Notes under the pieces: model-generated
What the model was told of the DNA's origin: nothing
The model's input: only the letters and a program-made list of their open reading frames with translations
Databases searched by the model: none
In this document: one piece after another, positions 7,705-10,875 of the stretch
Layout: the number at the start of each line of letters is the position of its first letter
Numbering within the stretch: position 1 is the stretch's first letter
Position numbers and translations under genes: made by a program
NCBI GenBank assembly: GCA_964597685.1
Contig: CAZQZC010000082.1
Location: forward strand, 1 to 10,875
Direction: 5' to 3'
DNA: 10,875 bases
From: JBCBTJ01 sp964597685
Lineage (GTDB): Bacteria > Pseudomonadota > Alphaproteobacteria > Caulobacterales > Hyphomonadaceae

Positions 7705-7726
7705 AGCCCAGCGGGTGAGGCTCTAA
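7701..7726. terminator. Symmetrical inverted repeat covering the convergent ends of rlmE and the DUF3307 gene
   Basis: TTAGAGCC (7701-7708) and GGCTCTAA (7719-7726) are exact reverse complements around a 10-base loop. The left arm contains the rlmE stop TAG (7702-7704). The right arm contains the TAG stop of the opposite gene (7723-7725, read on minus). No T tract follows on either strand, so it is a weak candidate for a shared bidirectional terminator. It may instead act as an RNA 3'-end stabilising hairpin. Confidence 0.4.
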
Positions 7727-8511
7727 AGCGCATCGAGGCCGGCCTTCATGAGCAGGGCGACGAGCAACGCCCAGCCGAAGCTCATAAAGGTTCCGATGAT
7801 GATGTATTCGGAGACATGGCGGTCTGCAACGGCGGCCTTGGTCGCCTCGCCGAAGCGCAGGATCGACTTTGTTGCGATCAGGAAGCCGACGCCCGCCGGC
7901 TGATTCACAAGCGTGAAGAGAACCACCAAAGCGCGCTCCAGCCATCCGATCACCTTGCCGCCGGAAGGCAAGCCGCGCGGCGTGGAATCCATCGAGACGG
8001 CGAGAATTCCGACCGCATAGCCGATCAGATGGCCGCCAGCGAAAACGGCCGTAATGACGCCCGACAGCGTGATCATAAGGAACAGGAATGTGTCTGGTCC
8101 CTCCCAAAGGGCCGGGGCGGCGAGATCATAGAGACCCGTATCGGCTGCATTCGGGTAAAGATCGGCAAGTATGATCAAGACCGCGATATGCACGATCTGA
8201 TCTAGAGAAAAATCGCGCAGCGACCTGCGGCGCTTTTGCGTCCGGGTTTCGGGAGTGTCGTCGTCAACCTCAATCGTGCGGGGATTGAGCAGGTAAGTCT
8301 TGATCGCGTCCATGGCGAAGTGCGTGACAAAGATCGCCGCGAGGATTTGCCAATGAAGCGCCCCCAAGAACAGGGCCGATACCGCAGTTACGATCGCAAC
8401 GTGAACGAAGAGCACGGCCAGACTGCGCTTGCGCCGAATGATCCAATCGAACTGGAGAACGAAATCCCCGACCAAGTGAGCGGCCAGAAGCGGCGCAAGG
8501 GTTTCTAGCAT
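7723..8511 (-). CDS. DUF3307 domain multi-pass membrane protein
   Basis: This is a 262-residue inner-membrane protein of unknown function. The N-terminal half matches the DUF3307 pattern as I know it: AHLVGDFVLQ (11-20), His36, THFAMDAIK (63-71) and a DQIVHIA segment (104-110) after a charged loop (residues about 79-103, rich in Asp/Glu then Arg/Lys). About six to seven hydrophobic segments are seen, roughly 4-22, 33-50, 55-75, 104-119, 142-175, 192-212 and 234-256. The C-terminal half (GKVIGWLERALVVL, QPAGVGFLIATKSILRF, SEYIIIGTFMSFGWALL) is a well-defined second region seen in longer members. Repeated H...D pairs near membrane segments could bind metal; this is inference. ATG 8511 has only a poor ribosome site. 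The gene lies 134 bases downstream of the satD-like gene on the same strand. From memory, DUF3307 and SatD genes are neighbours in other phyla too. Confidence 0.85.
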   Translation of the reverse strand: MLETLAPLLAAHLVGDFVLQFDWIIRRKRSLAVLFVHVAIVTAVSALFLGALHWQILAAIFVTHFAMDAIKTYLLNPRTIEVDDDTPETRTQKRRRSLRDFSLDQIVHIAVLIILADLYPNAADTGLYDLAAPALWEGPDTFLFLMITLSGVITAVFAGGHLIGYAVGILAVSMDSTPRGLPSGGKVIGWLERALVVLFTLVNQPAGVGFLIATKSILRFGEATKAAVADRHVSEYIIIGTFMSFGWALLVALLMKAGLDAL

Positions 8512-8645
8512 TTAGGTGTGTCCGGCGTCCCCAATTTTCACGTTATCGTCGAATTTCCCCGCCGTGAGAAGCGGCGCGCTGAGGATTGACCGCGATGGGT
8601 GGCCGGAGGCCAAAAACCAAAAATCAGCCAAAATAGAGTGAAATA
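8512..8645 (-). other. AT-rich spacer between the satD-like and DUF3307 genes, with short hairpins
   Basis: This 134-base gap is more AT-rich at its satD end. AGTGA (8637-8641) and TCACT (8646-8650) form a 5-bp stem over the satD stop, followed on the minus strand by CTATTTT. CCAAAAA occurs at 8610-8616 and 8617-8623, with CCAAAAT at 8628-8634. GGCC-GGA-GGCC (8601-8611) and CGCCG/CGGCG (8560-8564, 8572-8576) are further short palindromes. Whether these end the satD transcript or only attenuate read-through to the DUF3307 gene is unclear. Confidence 0.3.
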
Positions 8646-9338
8646 TCACTTTTCATCCTTTTTTGGGTGATTTAAGCCGTGGCTATTCCAGCTGACGCCC
8701 TCCACCGCTTCGATCGCAAGGAGCAGCGCGCCCAAACTCGCGGACGTGTAGGCCTTTGCGATTGTCTGGAGCGCGACCGGCGGCTCGAGCTGTTCGGCCA
8801 ACTCGCCATAGGTCGCATCGGGCGAAATAAAGACGAGGCGTGCGATCTCCGCTTGCCGTGCGGTCCAGTCCTGAACAATCGCGTCGCAAGCCGCCGACAG
8901 CGCCGACGCAAGCATAATGACGTCGCGCGCGGCCGTCCCATTCGCGCTGTTGATCGTCAGGAAAGGCGGCTTCGTCATGGCGTCGAGTCGTCGGCCGGAC
9001 GTCGTGAAGGCCGGGCCTGACGACATCGAAATCCGATCCTGATCGATATGGTCGACGGTCCCCACGCCCACGGCGATGCGCGTGTCCACGCCTACGCGGA
9101 ACTTCAAATTGGCTCGCACAATCAACGCAACTGCTAGAAAGGCGCCGGGATCCGACAAGAGAAGCTGCCAGGAATCGCCGCGAAAAATGTCAAGTTCGCC
9201 CACAAGCGTTTTGGGCTGGGCAACCGCGATGTCGGACGCGGCGGCGCGCAGCGCGGCGTGGATCTGATCGGAGGGCGGGGCCGCCTTCTTCGTCGATCCG
9301 ATAATGTCGCCCGTCAGCACCGCGTGAAGTTCACCCAT
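8646..9338 (-). CDS. SatD-like protein: nucleotidyl-cyclase-like domain plus helix-turn-helix
   Basis: This is a 230-residue soluble protein of the SatD family, named for a Streptococcus mutans secretion and acid tolerance gene; the biochemical function is unknown. Residues 6-130 follow the layout of a class III nucleotidyl cyclase: AVLTGDIIGSTKK (6-18, Asp11 in the first metal position), RGDSWQLL (53-60, Asp55 in the second), TRIAVGVGTVD (86-96), and SSGPAFTTSGRRLDAM (106-121), where cyclases have G..VN.AARL. Residues 158-215 look like a winged helix-turn-helix: DWTARQAEIARLV, then YGELAEQLEPPVALQTIAKAY. No membrane segment is seen. ATG 9338 is supported by AGGAAG just upstream on the minus strand. 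The open frame continues upstream only because it runs antisense to guaB. The DUF3307 gene follows. The cyclase comparison is inference by motif order, not by a search. Confidence 0.82.
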   Translation of the reverse strand: MGELHAVLTGDIIGSTKKAAPPSDQIHAALRAAASDIAVAQPKTLVGELDIFRGDSWQLLLSDPGAFLAVALIVRANLKFRVGVDTRIAVGVGTVDHIDQDRISMSSGPAFTTSGRRLDAMTKPPFLTINSANGTAARDVIMLASALSAACDAIVQDWTARQAEIARLVFISPDATYGELAEQLEPPVALQTIAKAYTSASLGALLLAIEAVEGVSWNSHGLNHPKKDEK

Positions 9339-9434
9339 AGGGCTTCCTAAACTGCGCCGCGCGGGCTCAGCAAGCCGCAGGCTCTTTCCAAGTGGGGACG
9401 ACTCCATTACGAGGCCAAAAAGGGAGCTTCCCCC
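9339..9434. promoter_or_regulatory. Divergent intergenic region of the satD-like gene and guaB
   Basis: These 96 bases must carry the 5' signals of both genes. The guaB ribosome site AAAAGGGAG (9417-9425) is clear. It overlaps a small palindrome, GGGA (9422-9425) with TCCC (9429-9432), that could partly hide it. The satD ribosome site AGGAAG is on the minus strand at about 9343-9349. I cannot pick convincing -35/-10 boxes on either strand. Confidence 0.4.
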
Positions 9435-10875
9435 ATGCGGATCCGACAAGCCATCACCTTCGACGACGTGCTCCTGGAGCCGGGTGCGAGTGAGGTGATG
9501 CCCAATCAGGTCGACGTCGCCACCCAATTGACCAAGACCATTCGACTGAACATTCCCCTCATCTCGGCGGCCATGGACACCGTGACCGAGGCCCGCCTCG
9601 CCATCGCCATGGCCCAGGCGGGCGGCATCGGCGTGATTCACCGGAACCTCTCCATAGAGGCGCAAGCCGGCGAGGTGGAGCGGGTGAAGACCTTCGAAAG
9701 CGGCATCGTGATGAACCCCGTCACGATCGGGCCCAAGGCGACCTTGCGTGACGTGCTGGAGATCAAGGAGCGCACAGGCTTCTCCGGCATTCCGGTGGTC
9801 GAAGGCGGCGGCGACAGGCCGGGCCGCGTCGTAGGCATCATCACGAACCGCGATGTGCGCTTCGCCGACACGCTTGACCAGCCTGTCGCGGAATTGATGA
9901 CCCAATCGCTCGTCACCGTGAAGGCGGATGTGGAGCCGGCCGATGCGCGCCGGCTGCTGCACAAGAACCGCATCGAACGGCTGATCGTGGTGGATGACGA
10001 GGATCGCTGCATCGGCTTGATGACGGTCAAGGACATGGAGAAGGCCCAGCTCAATCCCAATGCCGCCAAGGATTCCCAAGGGCGTCTGCGCGTCGCCGCA
10101 GCCTCCTCCGTGGGCGACGACGGATATGCGCGCACCGAAGCGCTGATCTCCGCAGGGGCCGACGCTGTGGTCATCGACACGGCCCATGGCCATTCCAAAG
10201 CCGTCCTCGACGCGGTGACGCGGGCGAAAAAGCTTTCGAACGCCGTTCAGATCATCGCCGGCAACGTGGCGACCGGCGAAGCGGCGGCCGCCCTGATCGA
10301 CGCCGGCGCGGATGCGGTGAAGGTGGGCATCGGGCCCGGCTCCATCTGCACGACCCGGGTGGTCGCCGGCGTCGGGGTGCCGCAGCTGACCGCGATCGAG
10401 GATTGCGCCGAGGCCGCCCAGGCGACCGGCACGCCCGTAATCGCCGACGGCGGGATCAAATTCTCCGGCGATTTCGCCAAGGCCCTGGCCGCCGGCGCGT
10501 CGACGGCGATGCTCGGCTCCATGTTCGCAGGCACGGAGGAGGCGCCGGGCGAGGTCTACCTGTACCAGGGCCGATCCTACAAAGCCTATCGCGGCATGGG
10601 CTCCCTTGGGGCGATGGCGCGGGGCTCCGCCGACCGCTATTTCCAGAAGGAAGTCACCGGCGACAAATTGGTGCCCGAGGGCATCGAGGGCCAGGTGCCG
10701 TTCAAGGGGCCGGTGGCGAACATCATCCACCAAATGGTGGGCGGCCTGCGCGCGGCCATGGGCTATACGGGCTCGAAGACCGTCGCCGACCTGCACGCCA
10801 ACGCCCGCTTCATCCAGATCACCGGCGCCGGTCTGCGCGAACGCCACGTCCACGACGTGCCCATGACGCGCGAGC
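9435..10875 (+). CDS. guaB: Inosine-5'-monophosphate dehydrogenase (C-terminus cut by window end)
   Basis: IMP dehydrogenase oxidises IMP to XMP with NAD+, the committed and usually rate-limiting step of GMP synthesis, in the cytoplasm. The frame gives 480 residues before the window ends. Family members are about 486-490 long, so only a few codons are missing. Seen are the N-terminal barrel strand ITFDDVLLEPGASEV, LISAAMDTVTEARLAIAMA, and two CBS domains inserted in the barrel (about 91-147 and 152-208). Also seen are GNVAT, the catalytic loop GPGSICTTR with Cys305, IADGGI and the phosphate-binding loop GSMFAGTEE. The mobile flap region runs RGMGSLGAM to SADRYFQ (Arg401 and Tyr402 being the catalytic pair), followed by EGIEGQVPFKGP. 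ATG 9435 follows AAAAGGGAG by nine bases. The CBS pair suggests allosteric control by adenine and guanine nucleotides, as known for bacterial IMPDHs. Confidence 0.98.
   Translation, partial: MRIRQAITFDDVLLEPGASEVMPNQVDVATQLTKTIRLNIPLISAAMDTVTEARLAIAMAQAGGIGVIHRNLSIEAQAGEVERVKTFESGIVMNPVTIGPKATLRDVLEIKERTGFSGIPVVEGGGDRPGRVVGIITNRDVRFADTLDQPVAELMTQSLVTVKADVEPADARRLLHKNRIERLIVVDDEDRCIGLMTVKDMEKAQLNPNAAKDSQGRLRVAAASSVGDDGYARTEALISAGADAVVIDTAHGHSKAVLDAVTRAKKLSNAVQIIAGNVATGEAAAALIDAGADAVKVGIGPGSICTTRVVAGVGVPQLTAIEDCAEAAQATGTPVIADGGIKFSGDFAKALAAGASTAMLGSMFAGTEEAPGEVYLYQGRSYKAYRGMGSLGAMARGSADRYFQKEVTGDKLVPEGIEGQVPFKGPVANIIHQMVGGLRAAMGYTGSKTVADLHANARFIQITGAGLRERHVHDVPMTRE

Noticed and set aside
8610..8634. 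Three CCAAAAA/T units as a possible tandem repeat or CRISPR-like element
   Set aside because: The units are too short and too few and have no spacers; this is simple A-rich sequence near a gene end.
9339..10853. Upstream continuation of the minus-strand frame through guaB, giving an apparent 735-residue protein with satD
   Set aside because: The upstream part is exactly antisense to a complete, well-conserved guaB. Its His/Gly/Arg-rich content is the usual shadow of GC-rich coding sequence, and satD has its own ATG and ribosome site at 9338.

Overview
This is a GC-rich chromosomal window (roughly 60-65% GC by eye). It most likely comes from an alphaproteobacterium, perhaps from the Caulobacterales/Parvularculales/Hyphomonadaceae side of the class. 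The evidence is the style of PheS, PheT, HspQ and IMP dehydrogenase, the short two-domain Ppx/GppA followed by RlmE, and the presence of guaB close by. Nothing is phage- or transposon-like, and I found no tRNA, rRNA or CRISPR array.

Layout. Positions 1-2891 (+) hold the end of pheS and then pheT, coupled by a TGATG overlap. As read, pheT is cut at codon 192 by an in-frame TAG. That stop lies in a 76-base patch where conserved residues all appear changed by purine-to-T substitutions. Positions 3025-3807 (+) encode a six-segment voltage-gated K+ channel. It converges on and overlaps by 7 bases a membrane-anchored M20 metallopeptidase of the carboxypeptidase S/PM20D1 type (3801-5309, -). hspQ (5386-5718, -) lies upstream of the peptidase on the same strand. 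A divergent intergenic region separates hspQ from a Ppx/GppA phosphatase gene (5880-7001, +), whose end overlaps rlmE (6991-7704, +). Next come two minus-strand genes: a SatD-like protein (8646-9338), which is upstream, and a DUF3307 membrane protein (7723-8511), which is downstream. guaB (9435 to the window end, +) starts divergently from satD and lacks only a few C-terminal codons.

How the genes work together. Most are housekeeping genes for translation (PheST, RlmE), protein quality control (HspQ) and guanine-nucleotide or alarmone metabolism (Ppx/GppA, GuaB). The least ordinary part is the satD-DUF3307 pair between rlmE and guaB. The SatD protein reads like a class III nucleotidyl-cyclase fold (GD at 10-11, GD at 54-55, an SGRR segment) fused to a C-terminal helix-turn-helix. 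Its partner is a polytopic membrane protein with His/Asp residues in or near its membrane segments. I infer a nucleotide-sensing or -making regulator paired with a membrane effector. The function is not established from sequence.
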